Shown here in pieces: positions 29,301 to 37,465 of a DNA stretch of 64,000 nt. Position 1 is the first letter of the stretch. Each line of letters opens with the position of its first letter. The notes under the pieces are model-generated. The model was not told the DNA's origin. It was given only the letters and a program-made list of their open reading frames with translations, and searched no databases. The translations under genes were made by a program, and so were the position numbers. The stretch comes from Achromobacter pestifer (GTDB taxonomy: Bacteria > Pseudomonadota > Gammaproteobacteria > Burkholderiales > Burkholderiaceae_B): positions 2,294,001-2,358,000 of the forward strand of contig NZ_CP053985.1 in NCBI RefSeq assembly GCF_013267355.1, read 5' to 3'.

Positions 29301-29404
29301 TCGGCCATGGCCGTGCCGGGGGCTGCCCCCAGCAAAGCCAGGCTGGAGCCTGCCAGCGTCGCACCGGTCACCTTGAAGAACTGGCGGCGATTCATGTTGA
29401 CCAT
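26336..29404 (-). CDS. fdoG: Formate dehydrogenase catalytic subunit, selenocysteine-containing
   Basis: A 1022-residue molybdopterin enzyme oxidising formate in the periplasm. A Tat signal [14 protein letters not shown] and a [4Fe-4S] motif [13 protein letters not shown] start the protein. An in-frame TGA at codon 197 (28816-28814) is read as selenocysteine, the molybdenum ligand: the protein reads [23 protein letters not shown], identical in position to Sec196 of E. coli FdnG. Without recoding the gene would appear as two adjacent frames. The ATG at 29404 follows GGAGAGGAG. The enzyme works with fdoH and fdoI and needs SelABCD, FdhE and molybdenum cofactor. Confidence 0.97.
28774..28816 (-). 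promoter_or_regulatory. SECIS element for the fdoG selenocysteine codon
   Basis: Directly after the TGA (28816-28814) the message can fold with GGCC at the base pairing with GGCC at 28777-28774. The upper stem is GG-U-GGCA / UGCC-CC, with loop GGUCU. The single bulged U (28800) and the GGUCU loop reproduce the SelB-binding features of the E. coli fdhF and fdnG hairpins. The spacing from the UGA is also as in those genes. This is direct evidence that the TGA is a Sec codon. Confidence 0.92.
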
Positions 29405-29706
29405 GAAACACTCCTCTCCTGGTGAAATGAAGAAAGCCGTCAGCCCGCCGAAGCAAAAAGCCCTACGACTTCCAAGGACATTTCCCAAGTATAGGCTTTG
29501 CGCGGCGGGCGCGCCATGGCATCCGGCCCCAAGGGGATCGTCCTTATGTCTGAAATTTGGCCGCCAAATCAGGCTTTTTCGCAGATTTTGGATGATCTGG
29601 CGGCTGCTACCATTCCCGGCTGCCTGGACTGGCCCACAAGCTCCCGATTCGGGGACGCCACGCCGCCAGCCTTCCACCTGTTCCCCGCATGACCGTAGGA
29701 GCGCCG
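29405..29706. promoter_or_regulatory. Divergent promoter region of fdoG with a 15-base palindrome
   Basis: This 302-base gap separates leftward fdoG from a rightward DUF1254 gene and must hold both promoters. The only clear symmetric element is ATTTGGC-C-GCCAAAT at 29555-29569, followed by AT-rich sequence (ggctttttcgcagattttgg). It could be an operator for either gene. No FNR-type TTGAT-N4-ATCAA box and no sigma-54 promoter were seen. Confidence 0.5.
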
Positions 29707-31173
29707 ATGCGCCGCCTTGTTGCCCTGGCCCTGTCCATCACCGCCACGCTCGCGCCTGCCACGCTCATCCGCGCGGCCCCGGCCGCGCTGACCCCGGCGG
29801 CGGCCGCCACCGAAGCCGCCCACCAGGCGGGCATGGAAGGCTATCTCTATTTCTACCCGCTGGTCACGATGGACCTGACCCGCCGCCAGTTCACCCATCC
29901 GTCCCGCGGCGCCGAGGGCGCGCCGGCCAACACCTTTCTGCATGGGCGCGCGCTGCCGCAGCCGGGCGCGGCCACGCCCTGGGCCAATCCGGACATGCTG
30001 CGCAGCGTCGGCTGGCTGGACCTGACTTCCGGGCCGGTGGTGCTGTCGGTGCCGGATACCCGGGGCCGGCTTTACACGCTGACGCTGCTGGATATGTGGA
30101 CCGACGTGTTCGCCACGCTGGGCAAGCGCAGCACCGGCACGGCCAAGGGCAATACGGTGATCGTGCCGCCAGGCTGGAACGGCGTGCTGCCCTCGGGCAT
30201 GGCCCGCATCGACGCGCCCACCGCCCATGTTTGGGCCAAGAACCTGATCCAGGCGGACGGCCAGGCCGACTATCCCGCGGTCCACGCCCTGCAGGATGGC
30301 TTTGTGCTGACGCCGCTGGCGCAATGGAACCTGCCCGCACAGGCCCAGCGGGTGAAATCCGACCCTTCCCTGAATCTGCGCATCCCGGTGCTCGAGCAGG
30401 TCGAGTCCATGCCGACCGACGCCTACTTCGAATATGCGGCCGAGCTGCTGCGCAAGAACCCGCCGCATCCCACCGATCAGCCCATACTGGCCAGGCTGCG
30501 CGGCTCCGGGCTGATTGCCGGCCGGCCGTTCGACTTCGCCCAGCTCGACCATCCCGCCAAACAGGGCTTGCGCCGCGGCCTGCGGGCGGCGCGCGAGCGG
30601 ATGACCGCGGCGGCCGGCGGCACGGTGCGCAACGTGAACGGCTGGCACCAGGAAACCGCCAGCATCGGCGTCTACGGCAATTCCTACCTGCGGCGCGCCC
30701 TGGCGGCGCAGGCGCAGCCGGGCGCCGGCCTGCCTGAAGACCTGAGCGTGCTGCTGCTGGCCGCCGACAGCCAGGGCGCGCCGCTGGACGGCGCGCACGG
30801 CTACACGCTGCATTTCGCCAGCGGCCAGTTGCCGCCCGCCGCGGCGCTGTGGTCGCTGGCGGCCTACGACGCGCAAGGCATGCCGTTAGCCAATCCGCTG
30901 AACCGTCATGCGCTGGGCGACCGCGATCCGCTGCGCTACAACGCCGACGGTTCGCTCGACCTGCGTATCAGCCATGCGCCGCCCGCGCCCGAGGAACAGT
31001 CCAACTGGCTGCCCCTGCCCGCCGCCGGAGCGGTCAGCGTGCTGCTGCGGGTCTATGCGCCCGAGCCCGCGCTGCTGGACGGATTGTGGACGCCGCCTGC
31101 CCTGCTGCGGGACGTCCCGCCGGAAGAAGCGGCGGAAACCCCACCGGAAGACACTGAAAAGACGCAGCCATGA
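29707..31173 (+). CDS. Exported DUF1254/DUF1214 domain protein
   Basis: A 488-residue secreted protein. The signal peptide (MRRLVALALSITATLAPATL...RA) is followed by an N-terminal DUF1254 region (QAGMEGYLYFYPLVTMDLTR; SVGWLDLTSGPVVLSVPDT). A C-terminal DUF1214 region begins near residue 375 (LHFASGQLPPAAALWSLAAYD). The ATG at 29707 has AGGAG six bases upstream; an earlier ATG at 29689 lacks one. Family members are often beta-rich and lie in the envelope, with no settled function. It is divergent from fdoG and followed by a thioesterase gene. Confidence 0.88.
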   Translation: MRRLVALALSITATLAPATLIRAAPAALTPAAAATEAAHQAGMEGYLYFYPLVTMDLTRRQFTHPSRGAEGAPANTFLHGRALPQPGAATPWANPDMLRSVGWLDLTSGPVVLSVPDTRGRLYTLTLLDMWTDVFATLGKRSTGTAKGNTVIVPPGWNGVLPSGMARIDAPTAHVWAKNLIQADGQADYPAVHALQDGFVLTPLAQWNLPAQAQRVKSDPSLNLRIPVLEQVESMPTDAYFEYAAELLRKNPPHPTDQPILARLRGSGLIAGRPFDFAQLDHPAKQGLRRGLRAARERMTAAAGGTVRNVNGWHQETASIGVYGNSYLRRALAAQAQPGAGLPEDLSVLLLAADSQGAPLDGAHGYTLHFASGQLPPAAALWSLAAYDAQGMPLANPLNRHALGDRDPLRYNADGSLDLRISHAPPAPEEQSNWLPLPAAGAVSVLLRVYAPEPALLDGLWTPPALLRDVPPEEAAETPPEDTEKTQP

Positions 31174-31223
31174 CAGGCGCCTGCCGCTACCATAGGTGTT
31201 TTATCCGAGATTGAACGCCCGCC

Positions 31224-31727
31224 ATGGACGAAGCCTTTAGCCACCAATTGTCGATGACCATCCTGATGACGCCGGACATGGCGAATTTCTCGGGGAATGT
31301 GCACGGCGGAACCATCCTCAAGTACCTGGACCAGGTGGCTTACGCCTGTGCCAGCCGGTACGCCGGCCAATATGTGGTGACCCTGTCCGTGGACCAGGTG
31401 GTGTTCCGCGAACCCATTCATGTGGGCGAGCTGGTGACCTTTCTGGCGGCCGTGAACTACACCGGCCGCACCTCGATGGAAATCGGCATCAAGGTCGTCA
31501 CCGAGGACATCCGCAAGAAGCTCGTGCGCCACACCAACAGCTGCTACTTCACGATGGTGGCCGTGGACGAACAGGGCGCGCCGACCGCGGTGCCGCCGCT
31601 GGAACCGCGCAACCTGGAAGAGAAGCAACGCATGGAAGCCGCCCGGCTGCGCCGCGAACTGCGCCAGGAAATGGAACGCCGGCACGGCGAGATCAAGCGG
31701 GAAACCACGCACGACGCGCAGCCCTGA
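31224..31727 (+). CDS. Acyl-CoA thioesterase (hot-dog, YciA/BACH type)
   Basis: A 167-residue hot-dog protein. The family core is MANFSGNVHGGTILKYLDQVA near residue 17, with the catalytic-loop Asn/His/Gly, then CASRYAGQYVVTLSVDQVVF. It also has a Gln/Glu/Arg-rich helical tail (residues about 125-160). It hydrolyses acyl-CoA thioesters in the cytoplasm. It lies 50 bases after the DUF1254 gene and is followed by a strong terminator. Confidence 0.93.
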   Translation: MDEAFSHQLSMTILMTPDMANFSGNVHGGTILKYLDQVAYACASRYAGQYVVTLSVDQVVFREPIHVGELVTFLAAVNYTGRTSMEIGIKVVTEDIRKKLVRHTNSCYFTMVAVDEQGAPTAVPPLEPRNLEEKQRMEAARLRRELRQEMERRHGEIKRETTHDAQP

Positions 31728-31749
31728 AACGGTAATCCCCACGCGCCCC

Positions 31750-31779
31750 AAAAAAAACGAGCCCGGCGGGCTCGTTTTT
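31750..31779. terminator. Bidirectional rho-independent terminator
   Basis: ACGAGCCC-GGC-GGGCTCGT (31757-31775) is a perfect eight-base stem, with eight A residues on its left and five T residues on its right. It therefore terminates in both directions. It lies between the thioesterase gene (ending 31727) and the convergent sterol-desaturase-like gene (ending 31809). Confidence 0.93.
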
Positions 31780-31808
31780 CATGCGCGGGTTCCGAGGTCG
31801 GGCCGATT

Positions 31809-32816
31809 TCAGGCATGCTCCGCCGAGGCTGGAGGCGCCGGCGGCGTCGCGGCGGGTTCGCGGTCGCGGCCCACCATGCGCTTCAAGCCCAGCCACTGCT
31901 GCGACCAGAAGCCCCGGCCGTAATCGCGTCCGCCCAGCTCCGCCTGCTGGTCATGGATCCCCGTGGGGCCATAGCCCACGCCGAAACGGGCGGTGCGGAA
32001 CAGCACGTCCCAGATGGGAAACAGCGCGGCAAAGTTGTAGCCGCCCACCGGGCCCGGCGTGGAGGCGTCATAGGCGATGGAATGGTGGTGCCGGTGAAAG
32101 CGCGGGCTGACCAGCAGCCGCTCGCCCAGCGCGCCGAAATGCATGCGCAGGTTGGCGTGCGAGAAGCTCTGCGCCAGCTGGGTGATGGCCACCACCATGA
32201 CGAACTGCGCGGGCGGCACGCCCACCAGCTGCGACACGAACACCACCAGCACATCGCGCAGCATGTCGTCCAGCAGGTGGTTGCGGTCGTCGCTCCAGAT
32301 GGTCATCTGGCGCTGGCTGTGGTGCACCGCATGCAGCGCCCAAAGCCAGCCGAAACGATGCTGGGCGCGGTGGTAGAAGTAATCCACCGCATCGAACAGC
32401 AGCAGATAGATGATCAGACTGACCCAGGCCTTGTCCGTGACGCCGGGCCAGTACTGGTCCAACTGGAACGGCGCGAAGCCCCAGACGTGCAACTGGCCGA
32501 ACACGCTGTCCCACAACGGGTCGATGGTGAAGAACAGCAGCAGCCGGAACGCGCCCAGCCGGTGGATCAGCGTGTACAGCACGTCGATGCCGATCTGGCG
32601 GCGGTCGGTGACCGCCTCCACGGGGCGCAGGCGCTGCAGGGGGCCGAACACCAGGACCAGCACGACGATCTGCAACAGGCCGACCAGCAGCCACATGGTG
32701 GCGTCGTAGCCGTCCTCGATGAAGTTGCTCATGCCCAGGTGGAACAGCGCGGGCTGAATCGCCGTTTCGAAGAGCCATTGCTGGCACTCTCCGAACAATT
32801 GACTAAGCGTATCCAT
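31809..32816 (-). CDS. Sterol desaturase/fatty acid hydroxylase family membrane protein
   Basis: A 335-residue integral membrane protein of the histidine-box diiron family. His motifs are HRAQHR near residue 150, HAVHHS near 163 and HRHHHS near 240, with several hydrophobic helices in the first 130 residues. Members hydroxylate or desaturate lipids. The ATG at 32816 begins MDTLSQLFGE and lies two bases past the stop of the deacetylase gene. It is the last gene of a three-gene leftward unit (YncE-like, deacetylase, this). The lipid substrate is unknown. Confidence 0.9.
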   Translation of the reverse strand: MDTLSQLFGECQQWLFETAIQPALFHLGMSNFIEDGYDATMWLLVGLLQIVVLVLVFGPLQRLRPVEAVTDRRQIGIDVLYTLIHRLGAFRLLLFFTIDPLWDSVFGQLHVWGFAPFQLDQYWPGVTDKAWVSLIIYLLLFDAVDYFYHRAQHRFGWLWALHAVHHSQRQMTIWSDDRNHLLDDMLRDVLVVFVSQLVGVPPAQFVMVVAITQLAQSFSHANLRMHFGALGERLLVSPRFHRHHHSIAYDASTPGPVGGYNFAALFPIWDVLFRTARFGVGYGPTGIHDQQAELGGRDYGRGFWSQQWLGLKRMVGRDREPAATPPAPPASAEHA

Positions 32817-32818
32817 GA

Positions 32819-33628
32819 TCAGTGATGAGTAGCGATCCAATCGCGATAGGACGGGTGCGTGTCCAAGGTAGCAAAACAATAGCCCTTGCGCTGCAAACCT
32901 TCAATCAGCGGCTCCAGCACGGCTGGCGCCCACGGATCCTGGCGCGACCAGATGCCCAGGTGGGCCAGCAGGATGTCGCCGGGCTTGATGGTGCGCAGCG
33001 CCTGGTCCAGCAGGCGGGCATTGGGGTATTTGTCGCTGGGCAGCTCGTCGCCCAGGAAGCCGGCGGGCGCCCAGCCCACGTGCTCGAAACCACAGGCCTT
33101 GGCCGCCTTCAGCAGCGCGGGCGAGGTCTTGCCGCCCGGCGCGCGGTAGATCGGCAGCATGTTCTTGCCCGTCATCTGATGAAAACGGGTGACGGAGCGC
33201 TTGATCTCGGCGCAATACTGCTCGGGCGTCCATTCGGCGCGCTTGCCCGCGTCCGGACCGGCGCTGGGCTTGACGCGGAACTTGCCGCCGGAAAGGTCAG
33301 CCTGCCAATAGACGTGGTCGTAGGTGTGCGAGCCGAAGACATGGCCTTCGGCGGCGCGCGCCTTCCACCACGGCGCCCACACGTCGTCCAGGCTGGAGCC
33401 GTCGGTCAGCGTGCGTTCGTTGGCCAGGAAAAAAGTGACCTTGACGTTGTGTCGGGCCAGCACGTCGGCGATCAGCGGGGCCACGCCCATGTGGCCGGTA
33501 TCGAACGTCAGGTAGACCGGCTTGTCGCAGGTGGCGGGCGCGGCCATCCCGAAGGTCGGGACGAGCAGCGCGAGCAAGGCCGCCCAAACGGGCGCGGCGT
33601 GGGGGCTCTTATTACCGCGTAGGAGCAT
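32819..33628 (-). CDS. Polysaccharide deacetylase family protein, exported
   Basis: A 269-residue NodB-type protein. A signal peptide (residues 1-30, ending GMAAPA) precedes KPVYLTFDTGHMGV, where the Asp of the catalytic motif stands in place of the usual TFDDG. HTYDHVYW supplies the metal-binding His motif, and YRAPGGKTSP near residue 165 is motif 3. Replacement of the second Asp of the TFDDG motif by Thr-Gly is unusual and may affect metal binding. It overlaps the preceding YncE-like gene by 17 bases. Confidence 0.9.
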   Translation of the reverse strand: MLLRGNKSPHAAPVWAALLALLVPTFGMAAPATCDKPVYLTFDTGHMGVAPLIADVLARHNVKVTFFLANERTLTDGSSLDDVWAPWWKARAAEGHVFGSHTYDHVYWQADLSGGKFRVKPSAGPDAGKRAEWTPEQYCAEIKRSVTRFHQMTGKNMLPIYRAPGGKTSPALLKAAKACGFEHVGWAPAGFLGDELPSDKYPNARLLDQALRTIKPGDILLAHLGIWSRQDPWAPAVLEPLIEGLQRKGYCFATLDTHPSYRDWIATHH

Positions 33629-34592
33629 GGTTCAAGGTCCAGACGCCGTGGGGCGACTTGCCCACCGGCACCTGATTGACCACTTTCTTCTGTTCCAGGT
33701 CCACCACGGTGAGCTTGCGGGCCCAGCGCGAGGTGACCAGCAGCGTCTTGCCGTCGGCCAGCACATCCATGCAATCGGGACCGCCCGGCACCGGGAAGGT
33801 GTCGGTGACCGCCAGCGTCTGCAGGTCGATGCGGCTGATGGAGTTGGCGGTGCGGTTGCTGACGAACAGGTGGCGCTGGTCGCCCTGCGCGCGGAAGGCG
33901 TGGGCGCCGGCGGCGGTCTTGATGCGCGTCACCAGCTTGGCCGGGCCGTTGCTGACATCGTAGGCTTCGACGTAGGAGTCGCCGGTCAGCGCGACCAGCA
34001 GCGTCTTCTGGTCGGGCGTCAGGAACACGTCGGCGGGCGTCTTGCCCACCGACACCGTCCACTTCGGCGTCTGCGTGGCCAGGTCGATGGCGATGAGCTG
34101 ATCGCTGTCCTGCAGCGTCACGTAGGCCGTGGTGCTGTTCTTGTCGATCATGATGTGGCTGGGCGTCTTGCCGGCCGGAATGCGCTTGACCAGCTTGAGG
34201 TCAAAGCCCTTTTCCAGCGGCTGCCAGGCATAGATGTCGATATGGTCCAGGCGGTTGGCCGCGGTCACGAACCACTTCATGTCCGGCGAGAACTGCAGCT
34301 GGTAGGGATCGACGATGCCGGTCAGCGTGCGCTGCACTTCGCCGGTCTTGGGGTCCATCAGCGTGATCGAATCGCTGGTGGCGTTGGCCACCATGAGCGA
34401 CTTTTGGTCGGGGGTCAGATACAGGTGATGCGGCTCCTTGCCCGTGGGCACGCGCCGCAATTCCTTGTAGGTGGCCGGATCAACGATGCTGACGTTGGCG
34501 TCCAGGGAGTTCAGGACGAAAATCGGGGTCGAGGCCGCCGCGGCGCTAAGCGCCATCCCTACGCCGAACAGGGCGTAGCGGACAAAATGCAT
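33612..34592 (-). CDS. YncE-like beta-propeller protein, exported
   Basis: A 326-residue protein with a signal peptide (MHFVRYALFGVGMALSAAAAS) and repeated 40-residue blades with patterns such as IFVLNSLDANVSIVDPATY, HHLYLTPDQKSLMVANATSDS and SHIMIDKNSTTAYVTLQDSD. This is typical of seven-bladed YncE/cytochrome d1-like propellers. These are periplasmic and often found with polysaccharide or PQQ-type functions. A TTG three codons earlier (34601) is an alternative start. It heads the unit with the deacetylase and sterol-desaturase-like genes. Confidence 0.9.
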   Translation of the reverse strand: MHFVRYALFGVGMALSAAAASTPIFVLNSLDANVSIVDPATYKELRRVPTGKEPHHLYLTPDQKSLMVANATSDSITLMDPKTGEVQRTLTGIVDPYQLQFSPDMKWFVTAANRLDHIDIYAWQPLEKGFDLKLVKRIPAGKTPSHIMIDKNSTTAYVTLQDSDQLIAIDLATQTPKWTVSVGKTPADVFLTPDQKTLLVALTGDSYVEAYDVSNGPAKLVTRIKTAAGAHAFRAQGDQRHLFVSNRTANSISRIDLQTLAVTDTFPVPGGPDCMDVLADGKTLLVTSRWARKLTVVDLEQKKVVNQVPVGKSPHGVWTLNHAPTR

Positions 34593-34707
34593 GGGGTTCA
34601 ATTTCTAGGTCCGGCAAAGGGGTATCGGGCAGGGTCCCGGTGCCCGCCATTTTAGGCATAGCGGGCTGACAAAAGGGAGTCGCGCCGCGTCAGCCGGACA
34701 AACGGAC

Positions 34708-34735
34708 ACGCCTGTTGCGACCCAGCAACAGGCGT
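34708..34735. terminator. Terminator-like hairpin between DUF2950 and YncE-like genes
   Basis: ACGCCTGTTGC and GCAACAGGCGT form an 11-base perfect stem around GACCCA. It lies 30 bases beyond the stop of the DUF2950 gene (34766, minus strand) and upstream of the YncE-like operon. On the minus strand only a short T-containing stretch follows (GTCCGTTTG), so termination may be partial. Confidence 0.65.
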
Positions 34736-34765
34736 TTGCCGATTACTCCCCGAAAACCGGAAAAA

Positions 34766-35614
34766 TCATTTCTTGCCAACGGGTTGCGCGTCGGCGTCGG
34801 TCCAGGTTCCGGCACTGATATCGCGTTCCCGCAAGGCCGCGGCGCGCGTCGCGGACGAGGGCCCCAGGTCGGACTCCAGCACGCGCCCGTCGGGGCCGAC
34901 GGCGAAGGTGTCGATGCCGGTCTGCCCGTAACGGGCCGGCCAGGCGACGATGCGGTACGAGCCGCCGTCGGCGCCCGGTATCACCTTGTACCGGTAGCCG
35001 TAATAGGCGTCGTCCAGCGGCACTTCCGGCCCCATGCTCAGCGCGTCCAGCCCGTAGGCCTGCTCCGGCGCGCCAGGCACCTCGGGCCAGTACAGGCCGT
35101 CGCGCTGTCCCGGGCGGCTGACCAGGCGGCTCGCGTAGCGTCCCTGGCCCACGCCGTCCTTGTAGCGGCCCTGGGCGGCCTGCAGCTCCCGCAGCGTTTG
35201 GATGGCGGTCAGTTCGTTGCGGCCGATCGCGCGGCGGCGGATTTCCGCCGTGCCGGCCGCCGGGTCGAAACGCCAGCCCTGCCCGGCGCGCACGATGGGC
35301 ACGGGCAGGGTCCAGCCCGTATCCCCGACCGCCAGCCAGGAACGGCCGCCATCGGCCACGATTTCGTGCTTGCGCGACCAAGCCGCCAGGAAACGGTAGA
35401 TGTCGTCCTGCGCCACGCCGCCCGGCACGATCTTGCGGTGATTCGGCCCCAGCACCTTGGCCAGTCCGTCGAGGTCGCTGGTGGCCATGGCGTCGACGAA
35501 GGCGTCGGCGGCAGCCTGCGGACTTGGATACAGGCTTTGCGCCGCGGCGGGGGCAGCGAGGCCCAGGGCCAGCAGCGACGCGGCGCCCAGCGCGCGCAAA
35601 CGAGCAATGGTCAT
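34766..35614 (-). CDS. DUF2950 family protein, exported
   Basis: A 282-residue secreted protein. The signal peptide MTIARLRALGAASLLALGLA ends near AAAQS. The DUF2950 pattern follows: SPQAAADAFVDAMATSDLDG near the start, then RYASRLVSRPGQRDGLYWP and AYYGYRYKVIPGADGGSY. AAGGGA seven bases before the ATG at 35614 supports this start over one six codons earlier. It lies 23 bases after a DUF3300 gene, a pairing seen in many proteobacteria. The function is unknown. Confidence 0.88.
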   Translation of the reverse strand: MTIARLRALGAASLLALGLAAPAAAQSLYPSPQAAADAFVDAMATSDLDGLAKVLGPNHRKIVPGGVAQDDIYRFLAAWSRKHEIVADGGRSWLAVGDTGWTLPVPIVRAGQGWRFDPAAGTAEIRRRAIGRNELTAIQTLRELQAAQGRYKDGVGQGRYASRLVSRPGQRDGLYWPEVPGAPEQAYGLDALSMGPEVPLDDAYYGYRYKVIPGADGGSYRIVAWPARYGQTGIDTFAVGPDGRVLESDLGPSSATRAAALRERDISAGTWTDADAQPVGKK

Positions 35615-35637
35615 GACAGTTCCCTTGTCCATGGTGC

Positions 35638-37062
35638 TTACCTCCGGCCGCCGAAATGTCCGCCGCCGCCGCCACCGCCGCGCCCGCCGCCGCCATGTCC
35701 GCCGCCGCGCGCGCCGCCGCCTCCGCCGCCGCGATTCATCTCGCTGCGGCTGTGCTGCTGCCGCATCTGATCGCCGTTGCCCGCGCCGCTCAACGCATTG
35801 GCGCTGTTGGACGCACGGCCCCGGTCGCGAGCGGCTGTTTCGTCAGCGCGCTGGCGTTGGGCCGCGGCCTGACGGTCCTGCGTGGACACGCTGGACGAAG
35901 GCCGGCTGTGCTGCGCCTGCCCGGTACCCTGCGCCCGGTCGCGGGCGCCTTGTCCGCCCTGCCCGCCTTGCGCGGCGCGCTGCCCTTGTCCCTGTCCGCG
36001 GCCCGCCGCGGCGTCGCCCCTGCCCGCCCCCTGGCCGCGACCCGCGCCTGGTTCGGAATGGCCGGGGATGGATTGCCCGGTGCGGCCTTCGAACGACTGC
36101 GCCGCGCGTTCGCGGGCGGCATCGCGGGAATTCGGCGCGGCCGCCGCGCCGGCCGCGCGGCCACCCTGGCCCTGCCCCCGGTTCTGCACACCCGCCTGGC
36201 GCTGGCTGTCGAAACGCTGGCGGCTGGCCTGGTCCGCATACGGCGTGTTGCCGCGGTTGGCGGGGTTGTGCTGCCAGGTGTTCTTGTTGTTGTTGATGTT
36301 GTTCCGGTCGATGCGCTGGTTGACGTTGACGTTGTTATAGCGGTTGACGTCGATGTCGACGTCGTTATGCCCCCAGTCGAACCCGCCCCACATGGAGTTG
36401 ACCGCGGCCACGCCCAGGCCGAAGCCGATGCCGGCCACCAGCGAGGTCGCGAACACCGAGCCCGGAGGCGGCGGATAGTAGTAAGGCGGATAGGACGGAT
36501 AGGCCCAGGCGCCGTAAACCACGGTGGGGTTGTAGCTGGGCACGTACACCACCTGCGGGTCGGCCGGCTCGATCACCACGACCGTCTTGTCGTTGGTGGT
36601 GCTGGAGGAGACCTTCTGCTGCGGCGTGCTCTTGAGATTACCGGCTTTCTGCGCCTGGACGCGCAGCCGCTGGACGGAGTCCATGACGGTGTCGGGCTGC
36701 GCCAAAAAGGCGTCGCCCACGGATTTCACCCAGTCCGGCTGGCGGCCCATCATGTCCATGACCGAGGGGAACGCCACCAGGGACTTGACGCTGGGATCCC
36801 AGGATTCGCCCTCGACCGCCTTGACGGCCTTGTCGCCGGATTCCGAGGTATGCGCGGCCGACCATTTGGCAGCCGCCGCGACATCGTCGGGGTAGGTCGA
36901 CCCCATGAGGATTTGCGAGAGCAGCGAATCCGGATAGAGCGCCACGGGCGCCATCAGTTGATCCAGTTGCGCGTTGTCCAGCTTGGTCTGCGCCGTGGCG
37001 GGGAGGCAGACAGCCAGCCCCAGGCATAACCAGCCGATGAACCACCGTTGCAGTCGACGCAT
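35638..37062 (-). CDS. DUF3300 family protein with a glycine-rich tail, exported
   Basis: A 474-residue protein with a signal peptide (MRRLQRWFIGWLCLGLAVCLPATAQ). The DUF3300 domain (residues 28-200) has LDQLMAPVALYPDSLLSQIL and FPSVMDMM. Past residue 220 the sequence is low-complexity: an Asn/Asp-rich segment (DVDIDVNRYNNVNVN), then Gln/Arg/Gly repeats ending in a long Gly-rich, His-containing tail. It is probably surface-exposed or envelope-associated; the role is unknown. GGAGAACGG precedes the ATG. It is co-transcribed with the DUF2950 gene. Confidence 0.88.
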   Translation of the reverse strand: MRRLQRWFIGWLCLGLAVCLPATAQTKLDNAQLDQLMAPVALYPDSLLSQILMGSTYPDDVAAAAKWSAAHTSESGDKAVKAVEGESWDPSVKSLVAFPSVMDMMGRQPDWVKSVGDAFLAQPDTVMDSVQRLRVQAQKAGNLKSTPQQKVSSSTTNDKTVVVIEPADPQVVYVPSYNPTVVYGAWAYPSYPPYYYPPPPGSVFATSLVAGIGFGLGVAAVNSMWGGFDWGHNDVDIDVNRYNNVNVNQRIDRNNINNNKNTWQHNPANRGNTPYADQASRQRFDSQRQAGVQNRGQGQGGRAAGAAAAPNSRDAARERAAQSFEGRTGQSIPGHSEPGAGRGQGAGRGDAAAGRGQGQGQRAAQGGQGGQGARDRAQGTGQAQHSRPSSSVSTQDRQAAAQRQRADETAARDRGRASNSANALSGAGNGDQMRQQHSRSEMNRGGGGGGARGGGHGGGGRGGGGGGGHFGGRR

Positions 37063-37186
37063 TTTTCCGTTCTCCGTGAATCGCAAAGCCTGAAGCCACA
37101 AGCCTGGAGGGCACTGCCGGATATCGCGCTGACAATATATGCCTAACGCCGGCGCAGGGGAAGCGCCGGCGCGGATCTGTCTTGGT

Positions 37187-37402
37187 TCACAGTTTGGCGA
37201 CGGAGACCTCGGTCGCCTTGACGAAAGCCAGCACCTCGGTGCCGACCTGCAAATCCAGCTCCTTGACCGATCGGGTGGTGATCACCGAAGTCACGATGCC
37301 GGCCGGCGTATCCACGTCCACCTCGGACACCACCGGGCCCAGGATGATCTCCTTGATCTTGCCGCGGAACTGGTTGCGGGCGTTGATGGATTGAATGCTC
37401 AT
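37187..37402 (-). CDS. Mop-type molybdopterin/molybdate-binding protein (TOBE domain)
   Basis: A 71-residue single TOBE/Mop domain (MSIQSINARNQFRGKIKEI, VSEVDVDTPAGIVTSVIT, LQVGTEVLAFVKATEV). Small Mop proteins bind molybdate or tungstate oxyanions as ring oligomers and buffer the metal. It sits 63 bases downstream of the SsuB-like gene. Molybdenum is needed by two enzymes in this window (formate dehydrogenase and sulfite dehydrogenase), but no modABC genes are here. Confidence 0.9.
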   Translation of the reverse strand: MSIQSINARNQFRGKIKEIILGPVVSEVDVDTPAGIVTSVITTRSVKELDLQVGTEVLAFVKATEVSVAKL

Positions 37403-37465
37403 GGTCTTGCTCCTGGAGTAAAGGGCGGCGCCATGCCGCCCGTGCGTGAATCGTCGGACGCGGCC

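Noticed and set aside
26144..29425. Very long plus-strand open frame opposite the formate dehydrogenase genes
   Set aside because: It is antisense to fdoG, fdoH and their conserved protein motifs, lacks any recognisable domain and reflects GC-rich third-position bias.
35640..36240. GC-rich, repeat-like stretch that could be a tandem repeat or CRISPR-like array
   Set aside because: It is the low-complexity Gly/Gln/Arg tail of the DUF3300 protein; no regular repeat-spacer structure is present.
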